A stretch of 62,922 nt of DNA from an uncultured Verrucomicrobiales bacterium (lineage in GTDB: Bacteria > Verrucomicrobiota > Verrucomicrobiia > Verrucomicrobiales > Akkermansiaceae). A program made the translations under genes and the position numbers. The notes under the pieces were generated by a model, which was not told the DNA's origin, did not search any database, and worked only from the letters and a program-made list of their open reading frames with translations. Positions 9,941-18,865 of this stretch are shown piece by piece (the stretch's first letter is position 1; each line of letters starts with the position of its first letter). Location of the stretch: contig CALLLS010000006.1 in NCBI GenBank assembly GCA_938008215.1, forward strand, positions 1 through 62,922. The letters run 5' to 3'.

Positions 9941-11086
9941 TTAGCAACAGCCACTGTCACTACAGCACTGTGAAGGGTCTGAAGTGACATCATATTGAGC
10001 CCCTTTTGTTTCACGGGGCTGCCTGACTACATCACGGGTGCAATCAAAAGGCTTCATCTCATTAGGTAAGACGACTTTTTGCGGAGAAATTAACTCAAAG
10101 AGCTCTTTATATGGTGCTTGTGAGTAAATCTTAAACGTCTTCTCGCATACGGCGATGCGCTCTCCTCTTACAAAGGCATGGTTATCATCATCGATGACTT
10201 CCTTAAATGGACCTTTATAAACCACTGCTTGATTAGCATCCATACATACCCCTTCTTTCCCTTTGTAAGCCTCTACAGTTACAGAGCGAAACTCTATACC
10301 TTCAACTGTTTGCCAAGGCTCAGTCTCAAACTTTAATACGTTGATGCCGTAGAACCCTGCATCTTCAAACGCTTTTAAAAAACCTGTTTCTGTCATCGCA
10401 CCAGAGATACAGCCACTCCATAAGCGAGTATCATCTATGAGGTGCTGCGGTATTTCTTCGTCTGAAACGATGTCTGATATCACAGCCCTACCACCTCTTT
10501 TTAAGACGCGGAAAATTTCATTAAACATCTGCTCCTTAAGATCTGTTTCGACAAGATTTAGTACACAGTTAGAAACAACCACATCTACGGAGTCACTCTC
10601 GATCATTGGAGACTCTTTCTTTAACTTTTTAGCGATTTCCTCAGCCTGCATCCAGCCCTCTGCTGTCGTCACTGGTGCTTTAGCGAGCTCTGCCTCAAAT
10701 TGTCTCAAGTCTAATGACAAGTCTTGGATGCGCCCTTTTCTAAATTCCACATTATTGTAGCCGATCTTTTCACCTACGATTGGTGCGTTCTTCTCTGCTA
10801 CCTCTAGCATATCATCCGTCATATCGACACCGATCACCTTTCCAGTTTCTCCTACTACTTGAGAGGCAATAAAACAAATCTTACCTGTCCCAGAACCTAA
10901 ATCTAATACAGTCTCCCCCTCTTTCACGTATTTTGAAGGGTCTCCACATCCATAATCACGTTCGATGACCTCACTTGGAATAACCTTCAAGTATTCAGGA
11001 TTATAATCTACTGGGCAACAAAGGGCAGCTTCTCTTTCACTTGAAGCTGCTGCATAACGGTCTTTTACGGATGTTTCAATGATCAT
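9941..11086 (-). CDS. arsM: Arsenite S-adenosylmethionine methyltransferase ArsM
   Basis: 381 residues. A class I SAM methyltransferase domain carries DLGSGTGKICF (motif I), VIGVDMTDDM and VVVSNCVLNL. ArsM-type cysteines are present: a CC pair near residue 23 (LCCPVDY), Cys in WSGCISGA, and a C-terminal CCSDSGCC. The extra C-terminal domain of about 100 residues is seen in longer bacterial ArsM proteins. The enzyme converts As(III) to methylated arsenicals. No arsR, arsC or arsB lies next to it. It is divergent from metX across a structured 191-bp region; whether that region controls arsM is unknown. Confidence 0.88.
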   Translation of the reverse strand: MIIETSVKDRYAAASSEREAALCCPVDYNPEYLKVIPSEVIERDYGCGDPSKYVKEGETVLDLGSGTGKICFIASQVVGETGKVIGVDMTDDMLEVAEKNAPIVGEKIGYNNVEFRKGRIQDLSLDLRQFEAELAKAPVTTAEGWMQAEEIAKKLKKESPMIESDSVDVVVSNCVLNLVETDLKEQMFNEIFRVLKRGGRAVISDIVSDEEIPQHLIDDTRLWSGCISGAMTETGFLKAFEDAGFYGINVLKFETEPWQTVEGIEFRSVTVEAYKGKEGVCMDANQAVVYKGPFKEVIDDDNHAFVRGERIAVCEKTFKIYSQAPYKELFELISPQKVVLPNEMKPFDCTRDVVRQPRETKGAQYDVTSDPSQCCSDSGCC

Positions 11087-11151
11087 AACTTATCTCTTAT
11101 TATAGAGAAGAAGAAACTCTGGTCTCTATTCCAATGAAAGGAAATAAAGTG

Positions 11152-11213
11152 AAAAAACACTTAAGGGAACTTCCCTTTTGCCAAAATGGTTATGCGCCAT
11201 AACCAGTGTTTTT
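11152..11213. promoter_or_regulatory. Structured element between arsM and metX
   Basis: An outer stem AAAAACAC (11153-11160) / GTGTTTTT (11206-11213) encloses two perfect hairpins. The first is AAGGGA-ACT-TCCCTT (11163-11177); the second is TGGTTATG-CGC-CATAACCA (11187-11205). The unpaired link is TTGCCAAAA. This makes a three-way-junction shape readable on either strand. It lies 66 bp before arsM and 64 bp before metX. It may be an RNA leader such as a riboswitch or attenuator; alternatively the 19-bp dyad may be a DNA operator. It does not match a SAM riboswitch class that I can recognise. Confidence 0.5.
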
Positions 11214-11277
11214 ATCCTTAAAGATAGTTTACAGAAGTCACTTAAAGAAGTAATTAATCACACTTCATCGCAAATTC

Positions 11278-12414
11278 ATGGCTACTCTCAACCAATTCTT
11301 TACAGACAAAAACCTTTCTCTTCATTCAGGTGAGTGCCTCCCTTCTTACTCCCTTTGTTATAATACGTATGGGATCTTAAATAAGGATAAGAGTAATGCA
11401 ATCCTCGTATTCCATGCCCTATCAGGAAGTCAAAACCTAACTGGCTCTGACGTAGATGGGCCAAAAGGCTGTGCTTACTGGACAGATGACTCCCATGAAG
11501 GTTGGTGGAACGAGTTGGTAGGAAAAGGTAAGGCTGTAGATACTGATAAATACTTCGTTATCTGCTTTAATTATCTGGGCGGGTGCTACGGCAGTTCAGG
11601 ACCAGCATCCATAAATCCTGAAACAGGCAAGCCATATGGTAGCGCCTTTCCCCCAGTTACCATTAGTGATCAAGCACTTGTTGCTAAGGCTTTACTTGGG
11701 CATCTGGAAATAAATACTCTGCACGCCGTCTTAGGTCCATCTGTAGGTGGATTATGTGCTCTAGAGCTAGCCACCACGCACCCAGACCTCACTCCACGCA
11801 TCGGGCTCTTTGCTTCTGGCTTAAAGTCTACCGTTCTTACCCGCCTTATCCTTTTTGAGCAAATTCTCGCAATCGAGAACGACCCACACTTTAAAGGGGG
11901 AGACTATTATGGGGAACGTGAAACGCCTTGGTTAGGGTTAGCGCTAGCTCGCATGATCTCGCATAAAACGTTTGTACACATAGACAACTTTGAGAAAAGA
12001 GCGCGCCAAGAGATTAAGCAACATGAGGATATCCTAAGCTGGTATAAGCTACAGGATCCTTTCCAAAGTTACATGCTGCACCAAGGGAAAAAATTTGTGC
12101 AGCGATTTGATGCTAATTCTTATCTCCGAATTATCGATATGTGGAGCCGCTTTAATTTTATTAAAGACGACGATGGAGGAGCGATCACCGATCCCTTCGC
12201 TAACCTTAGTAAACACAAACAGAAATATCTCGTTTACTCCATAGATTCAGACTTCTGCTTTTATCCAGAAGAGCAGCGGAAACTCGTTGAAGCACTAGAG
12301 AACGCAAAACAGGATGTAACTTATCTCACCGTTCACTCTGATAAAGGACATGACTCATTTCTCTTAGAGCCAGACCTCTATGCCCCTCAGCTAAAGCATC
12401 TACTGGAAAGTTAA
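11278..12414 (+). CDS. metX: Homoserine O-acetyltransferase MetX
   Basis: 378 residues, alpha/beta-hydrolase fold. MetX acylates homoserine in methionine biosynthesis. The nucleophile elbow is GPSVGGLCALE (Ser about 155; usual form GPSMGGMQALE). The catalytic acid is in SIDSDFCFYP and the histidine in SDKGHDSFLLEP. The conserved CFNYLGGCYGSSGP segment that forms the oxyanion and tunnel region is present. It stands alone, divergent from arsM. Acetyl versus succinyl specificity cannot be decided from sequence alone. Confidence 0.93.
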   Translation: MATLNQFFTDKNLSLHSGECLPSYSLCYNTYGILNKDKSNAILVFHALSGSQNLTGSDVDGPKGCAYWTDDSHEGWWNELVGKGKAVDTDKYFVICFNYLGGCYGSSGPASINPETGKPYGSAFPPVTISDQALVAKALLGHLEINTLHAVLGPSVGGLCALELATTHPDLTPRIGLFASGLKSTVLTRLILFEQILAIENDPHFKGGDYYGERETPWLGLALARMISHKTFVHIDNFEKRARQEIKQHEDILSWYKLQDPFQSYMLHQGKKFVQRFDANSYLRIIDMWSRFNFIKDDDGGAITDPFANLSKHKQKYLVYSIDSDFCFYPEEQRKLVEALENAKQDVTYLTVHSDKGHDSFLLEPDLYAPQLKHLLES

Positions 12415-12443
12415 ATCAAAATACTGTATTTATTTTCTTTCGA

Positions 12444-12941
12444 TTAGCCGAGCTCTGCGGAGTGATGGAACTCCTTTTGCGTTAATGCCTTAAAAGCGAA
12501 GATCCAAAAGGAAATCAGTCCGTAGCTCAGACCTAGGACCACCCCTATATCAATAATTCCTCGCCATGGCTGGCTAAGATAGGAAACCGCCACGATGAGG
12601 CAGATAATCATTATAGTAATCACCCAAACGACAATTCGTGTTTTCTTAGTGGATTGAAAAAATCCCATCGCAAAGATTGGGGCAAAAAGCAGACGAATCA
12701 ACGTTGGGTTACTTCTTAGATACCTTATGCGAGCGGCTGTTCTCGGGGAAAACTTCTTTTGAAAGCCTCGATAGCCTTCTGCCACTAACATAAAAAGCGT
12801 GAAGCCAACCATCATCACCCACTGAAAAGTGCTTAGATCCATTTGCAATGCTTCCCAGCCTCTAGGGGCTAGACGTGTGATGGCATTCAACAAGAGGCAA
12901 CTCACTCCTAAGATTGCCCATATTACTCCAATTATTCCCAT
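12444..12941 (-). CDS. Integral membrane protein of unknown function
   Basis: 165 residues with about five predicted helices: roughly 2-24, 38-56, 84-100, 105-125 and 131-153. The loop between helices 2 and 3 is strongly basic (EGYRGFQKKFSPRTAARIRYLR), suggesting it faces the cytoplasm. I do not recognise the family. It is convergent with metX, with a gap of only 29 bp, and has no same-strand partner close by. Confidence 0.7.
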   Translation of the reverse strand: MGIIGVIWAILGVSCLLLNAITRLAPRGWEALQMDLSTFQWVMMVGFTLFMLVAEGYRGFQKKFSPRTAARIRYLRSNPTLIRLLFAPIFAMGFFQSTKKTRIVVWVITIMIICLIVAVSYLSQPWRGIIDIGVVLGLSYGLISFWIFAFKALTQKEFHHSAELG

Positions 12942-13066
12942 ATGGCACTACTTTCTATGGTCTTATTTCATATGCAATCTATTTTCTGTAGGGTGTGATT
13001 TTTATTTCTTTCTCTGCTCAACCTTGCCTGCACAACACCAAAGGCTTCGATAAAATCATACCCATT

Positions 13067-13102
13067 AAAAAGCGGCTCTCAGGTTCCCCCAAGAGCCGCT
13101 TT
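13067..13102 (-). terminator. Strong Rho-independent terminator
   Basis: A perfect 11-bp stem (AAAGCGGCTCT / AGAGCCGCTTT) with a 12-nt loop. On the minus strand it ends in a run of T, terminating the DUF3597 gene about 20 bp after its stop codon. It could also work weakly on the plus strand. Confidence 0.88.
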
Positions 13103-13122
13103 ATTATAACCTGATTTAAAGT

Positions 13123-13524
13123 TTAGTCTAAAAGCTCTGCAGGAATAATTCCTCCGTTTGCCGCTAGCTTATTAATAACCACTTTATGCATTTGAATGTT
13201 TTGCTCCGCGGTCCCCTCATATCCAGAGATACCAAGTTCAGCTGCAAGTTCTTTACGCGCGCCATAGCTAGCGTCGATATCGAGAACCTTAAGAAGGTCC
13301 ACGACTGATACTTTCCAATCCAACTTCTCGCTCTTACCTGCGGCTTTTGCAGAAAGGACAGCATCCACGTCTACTTGTTCTGAGGCATCAGGAGCTACCG
13401 CGTCTGCGATTGCTGGGTTACCTGATGCATCTGATGATGCTTTTACTTCTGCCTCTTTTTGCTCTTGTGCTTCTTGTTTCTTCTTACCGAAGACTCCGCC
13501 TAATATTTTACTAAATATACCCAT
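13123..13524 (-). CDS. DUF3597 domain protein
   Basis: 133 residues. The N-terminus MGIFSKILGGVFGKKK and the C-terminal domain VDLLKVLDIDASYGARKELAAELG match the DUF3597 family, small proteins of unknown function often described as LysM-associated or envelope-related. Between them is an acidic, Ala/Asp-rich linker. The last part (MHKVVINKLAANGGIIPAEL) is the typical family end. It has its own terminator and is 69 bp from pgsA. The function is not known. Confidence 0.82.
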   Translation of the reverse strand: MGIFSKILGGVFGKKKQEAQEQKEAEVKASSDASGNPAIADAVAPDASEQVDVDAVLSAKAAGKSEKLDWKVSVVDLLKVLDIDASYGARKELAAELGISGYEGTAEQNIQMHKVVINKLAANGGIIPAELLD

Positions 13525-13593
13525 AGGGTTTCTTTATTAACCAAGTCCACCGAAAGTGCAATTATAATTCTATGGTAGTAATGTAATGAGACT

Positions 13594-14130
13594 TTACTTA
13601 AGAAGCTTCATCCCTTTCACCGTGTAGTTAAGCCCTGAGAAAACGGTAAGGGTGACACAGATATACATGATAAAATAAGTGATCATTCCTATCTCTTGAT
13701 CACCACCAAATAATAGCTCAACTAAGGCGAGAATACAAAAGAGAATTTGCGAAACCGTCTTCCACTTCCCCCATTGGTCTGCTGGTAACACCACACCTTT
13801 TTCCACAAGTAATAAGCGTAGCCCTGTTACAGCGAATTCACGGAATAAGATTATCACAGTCATCCACGCAGGGCAGATTCCTCTTTCCGTGAAGCAAACG
13901 AAGGCTGCTGCCACTAGGATTTTGTCCGCCAGTGGGTCTAGCAGTTTCCCTAAATCCGTAACTAGATTCAGTTTCCGCGCTAAGTAACCATCTAGCCAAT
14001 CTGTGATGGAGGCGATCAGAAAGCACAAGAAAGCGACTAATATCCCCCAATTCGCTTCCACAGTCATAAACGCTGTAAACACAATCGCGAGAAAAACGCG
14101 GAAAAGACTTAAGCTATTTGGAAGATTCAT
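13594..14130 (-). CDS. pgsA: CDP-diacylglycerol-glycerol-3-phosphate 3-phosphatidyltransferase
   Basis: 178 residues from ATG 14130 (MNLPNSLSLFRVFLAI), the standard PgsA start. A longer frame to 14214 exists but adds no family sequence and would run into the divergent gnd leader. The CDP-alcohol phosphatidyltransferase motif is complete: DG-x2-AR-x8-G-x3-D-x3-D in DGYLARKL...LGKLLDPLAD. It has about five membrane helices. It makes phosphatidylglycerol phosphate, the precursor of phosphatidylglycerol and cardiolipin. Confidence 0.93.
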   Translation of the reverse strand: MNLPNSLSLFRVFLAIVFTAFMTVEANWGILVAFLCFLIASITDWLDGYLARKLNLVTDLGKLLDPLADKILVAAAFVCFTERGICPAWMTVIILFREFAVTGLRLLLVEKGVVLPADQWGKWKTVSQILFCILALVELLFGGDQEIGMITYFIMYICVTLTVFSGLNYTVKGMKLLK

Positions 14131-14222
14131 GAAATGAACAAATACTATGTTACACGTTGTGGCAAGTTCGGTATTGCTTAACGAAGACTCTCTCTTTAAA
14201 GCAGATACAAACACATTATTAT

Positions 14223-15650
14223 ATGGCAGAGAGTGACTTTGGATTGATTGGGTTAGCAGTGATGGGGCAAAATTTAGTTCTTAATGTAGAGAGCCGTGGG
14301 TTTACCGTGTCCGTTTATAATAGAACGACTTCTACGATGGAGGAATTTATCGCAGAGAATCCTGGAAAAAAATTAGTGGGATGTCCTAGTATAGAAGACT
14401 TCGTGGCGAGTCTTTCGCGCCCGCGCAAGGTAATGATCATGGTGAAAGCTGGGGGACCAGTTGATAAAGTGATCGAATCACTCCTTCCTCACCTTGAAGA
14501 GGGTGACATCGTAATTGACGGAGGGAACTCTCTCTATACAGATACAGAGCGACGCGATGAATGGCTGACCAAAGAGGGGTTACGTTTCATCGGTGCTGGG
14601 GTTTCTGGTGGTGAGGAAGGCGCTCTTAAAGGTCCGTCCATCATGCCTGGAGGGCCAGAGTCCACATGGGAAGTTATGAAGCCGATCTTTGAAGCGATTT
14701 CAGCAAAGGTAGATGGCGAACCATGTGTAACACATATCGGAAAAGGTGGTGCGGGGCACTTCGTTAAAATGGTTCATAATGGGATTGAGTATGGTGATAT
14801 GCAGCTCATCTGTGAGGCTTATAATATTTTTAAAGCCGCTGGATTTAGTCATGATGAGCTCGCTGACATCTTCGCCGAATGGAATAATGGAGATCTAGAA
14901 TCCTTCCTCATTGAAATCACCTCACACATCTTCAAACAAAAAGACCCTGAAACAGGGAAAGACATTATCGACGTAATCGTAGATAAGGCGGGGCAAAAAG
15001 GAACAGGGCGCTGGACTGTAATGGGTTCTGTAGAGCAAGCCGTTCCCTTCTCCACAATAGCTGGATCAGTAGAAGCACGTATTATCTCTTCTCTCCGTGA
15101 CCAAAGAAAAGTAGCTTCAGGGGTCTTACAAGGTCCATCAAACTGGAACTTTCATCTTAATATTTCTAAAGAAGAACTAGTAGCTAAGGTGAGAAATGCT
15201 CTCTATGCTTCTAAGATCGTTTCATACGCGCAAGGACTAGACCTCATTACTAAAGTAGGTGAAGATAAAGGCTGGAACCTGAATCTTGGTGAAATAGCTA
15301 AGATTTGGCGTGGTGGATGTATCATCCGTGCGAAGTTCTTAAACCGTATCACGGAGGCATACACTGCTGATACACCACCTACAAACCTCATGCTCGCACC
15401 GTTCTTCACAGAAATTCTTAATACTGGGCAACAAGACTGGCGTGAAGTAGTGGCGCTGGCTGCGACGAACGGTATCCCTGTGCCATCCTTTGGTGGATCA
15501 CTTTCATACTATGATGCTTACCGGGCTGAAAGACTCCCCGCCAACCTGCTACAGGCACAGCGTGATTTCTTTGGAGCGCATACCTATGAACGCTTAGACA
15601 AGCCAGAAGGAGAATTCTTCCACACAGAATGGCCTGAGCTACTTGCGTAA
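14223..15650 (+). CDS. gnd: 6-phosphogluconate dehydrogenase, decarboxylating
   Basis: 475 residues from ATG 14223 (MAESDFGLIGLAVMGQNL). An upstream in-frame ATG at 14157 would add 22 residues outside the family. The NADP-binding Rossmann start is GLAVMGQNL. Substrate and catalytic motifs are FVKMVHNGIEYGDMQ (Lys/His/Asn) and FLIEIT. The length is typical of the long, dimeric Gnd. It catalyses 6-phosphogluconate to ribulose 5-phosphate plus CO2 in the oxidative pentose phosphate pathway. No zwf is adjacent. It is followed by a terminator. Confidence 0.97.
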   Translation: MAESDFGLIGLAVMGQNLVLNVESRGFTVSVYNRTTSTMEEFIAENPGKKLVGCPSIEDFVASLSRPRKVMIMVKAGGPVDKVIESLLPHLEEGDIVIDGGNSLYTDTERRDEWLTKEGLRFIGAGVSGGEEGALKGPSIMPGGPESTWEVMKPIFEAISAKVDGEPCVTHIGKGGAGHFVKMVHNGIEYGDMQLICEAYNIFKAAGFSHDELADIFAEWNNGDLESFLIEITSHIFKQKDPETGKDIIDVIVDKAGQKGTGRWTVMGSVEQAVPFSTIAGSVEARIISSLRDQRKVASGVLQGPSNWNFHLNISKEELVAKVRNALYASKIVSYAQGLDLITKVGEDKGWNLNLGEIAKIWRGGCIIRAKFLNRITEAYTADTPPTNLMLAPFFTEILNTGQQDWREVVALAATNGIPVPSFGGSLSYYDAYRAERLPANLLQAQRDFFGAHTYERLDKPEGEFFHTEWPELLA

Positions 15651-15663
15651 GCTAACTAATTCT

Positions 15664-15703
15664 AGCGGGCTGTTTATCTGTAACACACAGCCCCGCTTTA
15701 TTT
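15664..15703 (+). terminator. Terminator after gnd
   Basis: The stem AGCGGG-CTGT pairs with ACAGCCCCGCT with one bulged base, followed by TTTATTT. It lies 14 bp after the gnd stop and overlaps the end of the convergent HU gene. Confidence 0.7.
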
Positions 15704-16003
15704 GAGCTTTGGAAGTGCAAGCATAACTTGCTGCTTCATGGCTTTACCTGGCTTAAACTTTACGGTGGCACGCTGGGGAACTAACACCTTCTGAGAGGTG
15801 TCTCTTGGGTTATGCGCAACTCTCGCTTTCGTAGCCTTGACTTCGAAGGCCCCAAAGTTTCTCAGCACTACGCTATTTCCTTCAGATAATTCATCAGTCA
15901 CTTTTTCTAGCAAACTTTCCAAGACTTTTGAAACCTGCTCTCTGGTAAAACCAACAGTATCACTTACAGCCTCCACTAAATCTTTTTTAATGACCGTTTT
16001 CAT
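15698..16003 (-). CDS. HU/IHF family DNA-binding protein
   Basis: 101 residues. Typical HU/IHF fold: helix pair in the first 45 residues (VIKKDLVEAVSDTVGF), then VVLRNFGAFEVK and the beta-arm around RVAHNPRDT with the intercalating proline, then VKFKPGKAMKQQV. It bends DNA and organises the nucleoid. It is somewhat longer than classical HU (90). HU versus IHF subunit cannot be settled from this sequence. Convergent with gnd and sharing its terminator. Confidence 0.92.
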   Translation of the reverse strand: MKTVIKKDLVEAVSDTVGFTREQVSKVLESLLEKVTDELSEGNSVVLRNFGAFEVKATKARVAHNPRDTSQKVLVPQRATVKFKPGKAMKQQVMLALPKLK

Positions 16004-16083
16004 AACCGCTTTTAATCAAGCAGTCTAATCAGCAGAATAACAGGAAAAATCTCCCTGCATCTAAAAACAAGTAAATTGAAATC

Positions 16084-16830
16084 TCAGTTTAAAGTAAAGT
16101 CTGTCCCAAGGTAGTGCTTGCGAGCCATTTCATTATTAGAAATTTCCTCTCGCGTTCCTTGCATCACCACTTCCCCCTCAAGAAGGAGGTAGGCACGGTC
16201 GACGATCTTAAGCGTCTCTCTAACGTTGTGATCCGTTATTAAAATTGAAAGCCCATCTACTTCACGCAGCTCCGCTATAATGGTTTGAATATCCTTAATG
16301 GCAATCGGATCAACCCCTGAAAATGGCTCGTCCAGCATTAAAACGTCAGGATCCATGCATAATGATCTAGCGATGGTAAGCCTTCTTTTCTCCCCGCCAG
16401 ATAAAGTAATTGCTTGAGATTTTCTAATTCCTTGAATCTTAAACCGTTCTAAGAGGTTCTCTGCCTTCTCTTTTTTTTCTTTTCTAGATAGATCTTTCCT
16501 CGTTTCTAAAACCGCCATTAAATTATCCCAAACAGAGAGGGTTCTAAAAATAGACTCCTCTTGCGGGAGATATCCTAATCCCATACGCGCACGCTTTTGC
16601 ATAGGATAACGCGTTACATTCTGGCTTTTTAGATATATCTCCCCTTGGTCAGGCCTCACTAAACCTGCTATCATGTAAAAGGATGTGGTCTTACCTGCTC
16701 CATTAGGTCCAAGAAGTCCTACTATTTCCTCATGCCCTACATCCATGGAAACATTAGAAACCACGGGACGGCTTCCATAGACCTTACGGAGATTAACAGC
16801 CTCTAAAAGTGTTTTATTATCCTTACTCAT
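16084..16830 (-). CDS. lptB: LPS export ABC transporter ATP-binding protein LptB
   Basis: 248 residues. Walker A GPNGAGKTT, Q-loop GYLPQEESIFR, signature LSGGEKRRL, Walker B VLMLDEPFSGVDP and H-loop ITDHNV are all present. The EESIFRTLSVWDN segment is characteristic of LptB. It powers LPS extraction from the inner membrane with LptF/LptG, which are not in this window. Its start overlaps the end of the LptA/C-like gene by 8 bp, so the two are translationally linked. Confidence 0.95.
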   Translation of the reverse strand: MSKDNKTLLEAVNLRKVYGSRPVVSNVSMDVGHEEIVGLLGPNGAGKTTSFYMIAGLVRPDQGEIYLKSQNVTRYPMQKRARMGLGYLPQEESIFRTLSVWDNLMAVLETRKDLSRKEKKEKAENLLERFKIQGIRKSQAITLSGGEKRRLTIARSLCMDPDVLMLDEPFSGVDPIAIKDIQTIIAELREVDGLSILITDHNVRETLKIVDRAYLLLEGEVVMQGTREEISNNEMARKHYLGTDFTLN

Positions 16831-18031
16831 CTTCTTCAGGCAAGTAGACAGTGCGTTTTTTACCAGGACCTGATGAAAACCCGTTTTTACTAATTTTCAC
16901 CCACACCTTTGGCTCTAAGGCTTCAAAGAAATTCCGGCCTTGCTTCACAGTCGGCAAGCCTCCTTCAAGTAATATTTCACCTGTCTCTACATCATAATAG
17001 GCGGTTTCTCCAGTAGCTTTAATAGGCGGCTGATCTCCTTCATTTTTATAGGTGATTTCTACATTTCCAGTGGCTATCAACTCTTTTACATCACTTGAGC
17101 CAAATCCCATCATGCTCTCTTCATTCTTAGTCTGCTCCTTTTTCTCAGTAAGAAAAATTTTGAGTTGATCAACACATTGCAGCTCAAATCTTGGCTCAAT
17201 AACTACTACATTCTTCAAACATACAACATGCCCTTCTTCCGCATCAAAATACATGCCGTCATCACAAGTCACAGTTAAGGCTCCATTTGGAACACTGAGC
17301 ACGCTGCTTTCTTCGGCTCTTTCTTTCTTTACTAAAAGGTCTGCGTTCCCTGTTTTCGTGAGAAAGTTAGAAAGCTTTTTATCACTGTCTTCAAGCTGAG
17401 ATGCTACTTCCTGCCTCTTTTTAGCCACTAACTCATTCTGCGCTGGCGAATAATTGTCTGGGGTCTCTTTAAGCTCGCTCACTTTATTTAAGGTTTCCTC
17501 TGAAGGTGCTGAGGGAGGTGCAGCTTCAGACGGAAGAAGAGCCATAGCACTAAGTAATCCTACCCCAAATTTTAGTGCGGTATTCTTAGGAATAAAAAAC
17601 GCTTTTGCAGGACCAGTCACGAAGAGCTCTTTTTTCTTAGTATCATAAAAAGCTCCTGTTCCCTTTAGTGTAAATGAATCATTTTTTATCGTCATCTGTT
17701 CTTCTACCTCTAGGTAACTCTTCTGGTAATAAAAACGAGCTTTTTCCATATCTATCACAAGAGGCTCTCTATCTGTAAAATATTCCACTGTTGCATGATA
17801 TGCTTCCAGAATTCCTTTATCTTTATCAATAATGACTGCCTCTTCGGCTTTAAGTAAAGAAGTCGGCTTAAGCTCGTCATCATAACTTGGAATCACAACA
17901 CTTGTGAGTGCCGTGCCGTTCGGCAAGTATTCCATAATAGGAAGTTTATTCTTAACCTCAGCAACACCTTCCATCAAGATGGAAAAATAAGTGAGAAGTA
18001 GGAATACTTTCTGGAATCGCCCCATAAACAC
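16823..18031 (-). CDS. LptA/LptC-like LPS transport protein, long two-domain form
   Basis: 402 residues. An N-terminal hydrophobic segment (about 7-24) is a signal or anchor. Residues about 60-150 form an LptC/OstA-like beta-jellyroll (EAYHATVEYFTDREPL, LEVEEQMTIKNDSFTLKGTGAFYDT). A hydrophobic Ala/Pro-rich and then charged, probably helical linker follows (about 150-250). The C-terminal part (about 250-385) is a second OstA-like repeat (IATGNVEITYKNEG, ATGETAYYDVETGEILLEGG). It directly precedes lptB and follows kdsA, which supports a role in carrying LPS across the periplasm. It appears to combine roles usually split between LptC and LptA; this is inference. Confidence 0.75.
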   Translation of the reverse strand: MFMGRFQKVFLLLTYFSILMEGVAEVKNKLPIMEYLPNGTALTSVVIPSYDDELKPTSLLKAEEAVIIDKDKGILEAYHATVEYFTDREPLVIDMEKARFYYQKSYLEVEEQMTIKNDSFTLKGTGAFYDTKKKELFVTGPAKAFFIPKNTALKFGVGLLSAMALLPSEAAPPSAPSEETLNKVSELKETPDNYSPAQNELVAKKRQEVASQLEDSDKKLSNFLTKTGNADLLVKKERAEESSVLSVPNGALTVTCDDGMYFDAEEGHVVCLKNVVVIEPRFELQCVDQLKIFLTEKKEQTKNEESMMGFGSSDVKELIATGNVEITYKNEGDQPPIKATGETAYYDVETGEILLEGGLPTVKQGRNFFEALEPKVWVKISKNGFSSGPGKKRTVYLPEEDE

Positions 18032-18049
18032 GTCTTTGTTGGAACCCTT

Positions 18050-18865
18050 TTACTTTAGGCACTTATGTATTGCCACTAGTGATTCTAAAACGGATTTTAA
18101 TTCACTCAATGGTATTTGATTTGGTCCATCAGACATTGCTTTAGAAGGATTCTCATGCGTTTCGATGAATACACCATTCACACCTGTAGCTACTGCTGCC
18201 CGTGCCAATACGGGAGCCAAGACTCCATCTCCTCCTGTTGTTCCGCCTTCTCCGCCTGGGCGTTGAACAGAATGAGTAGCATCAAAAATCACAAGATTCC
18301 CCTGCTCTGCCATCCAATACAAAGCCCTCATATCTGCTACTAAATTGTTGTAGCCAAAAGAAGTTCCCCTCTCGGTCAATAAAAACTTCTCACAGCCAAA
18401 AGCTCTCATTTTATCCGCGATGTTTTTAACGTCCCAAGGAGCTAGGAATTGTCCCTTTTTTACATTTACCGCTCTTCCAGTATCAGCGCATGCCTTTAAG
18501 AGATCTGTTTGCCTACAGAGGAAAGCAGGAATTTGGAGTAAGTCTATATAATCTGCTGCTATAGCCGCTTGCTCTGGAGTGTGAATATCTGTGGTTACAG
18601 GGACTCCAAGCTCTTCTCCAATCGATTTCAACAAAGCGCATCCTTCTTTTACTCCTGGGCCTCGATACGAATCCACGGATGTACGATTTGCCTTATCAAA
18701 GGATGCCTTAAAAATGAATTGAATCCCTAACTCATGCGCAATTTTCTGAATTTTACGCGCCATATGCCAAGTGAACTCCTCAGATTCTATAGCGCAAGGG
18801 CCTAAGATAAAAAAAAGCTCTTCTCCGCCAAGAGTTAGGTCTTTGAGTTTAAAAGGTTTTGTCAT
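18050..18865 (-). CDS. kdsA: 3-deoxy-8-phosphooctulonate synthase (Kdo8P synthase)
   Basis: 271 residues. It condenses phosphoenolpyruvate with arabinose 5-phosphate to Kdo8P for LPS inner core. Motifs: FILGPCAIESEE, FKASFDKANRTS, LQIPAFLCRQTDLL, and ATHSVQRPGG near the C-terminus. Its start codon overlaps the stop of the DUF1844 gene by one base and it is 18 bp upstream of the LptA/C-like gene, so it lies in an LPS operon. The Cys in the GPCAIES motif fits many enzymes of this superfamily; metal dependence is not resolved here. Confidence 0.96.
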   Translation of the reverse strand: MTKPFKLKDLTLGGEELFFILGPCAIESEEFTWHMARKIQKIAHELGIQFIFKASFDKANRTSVDSYRGPGVKEGCALLKSIGEELGVPVTTDIHTPEQAAIAADYIDLLQIPAFLCRQTDLLKACADTGRAVNVKKGQFLAPWDVKNIADKMRAFGCEKFLLTERGTSFGYNNLVADMRALYWMAEQGNLVIFDATHSVQRPGGEGGTTGGDGVLAPVLARAAVATGVNGVFIETHENPSKAMSDGPNQIPLSELKSVLESLVAIHKCLK

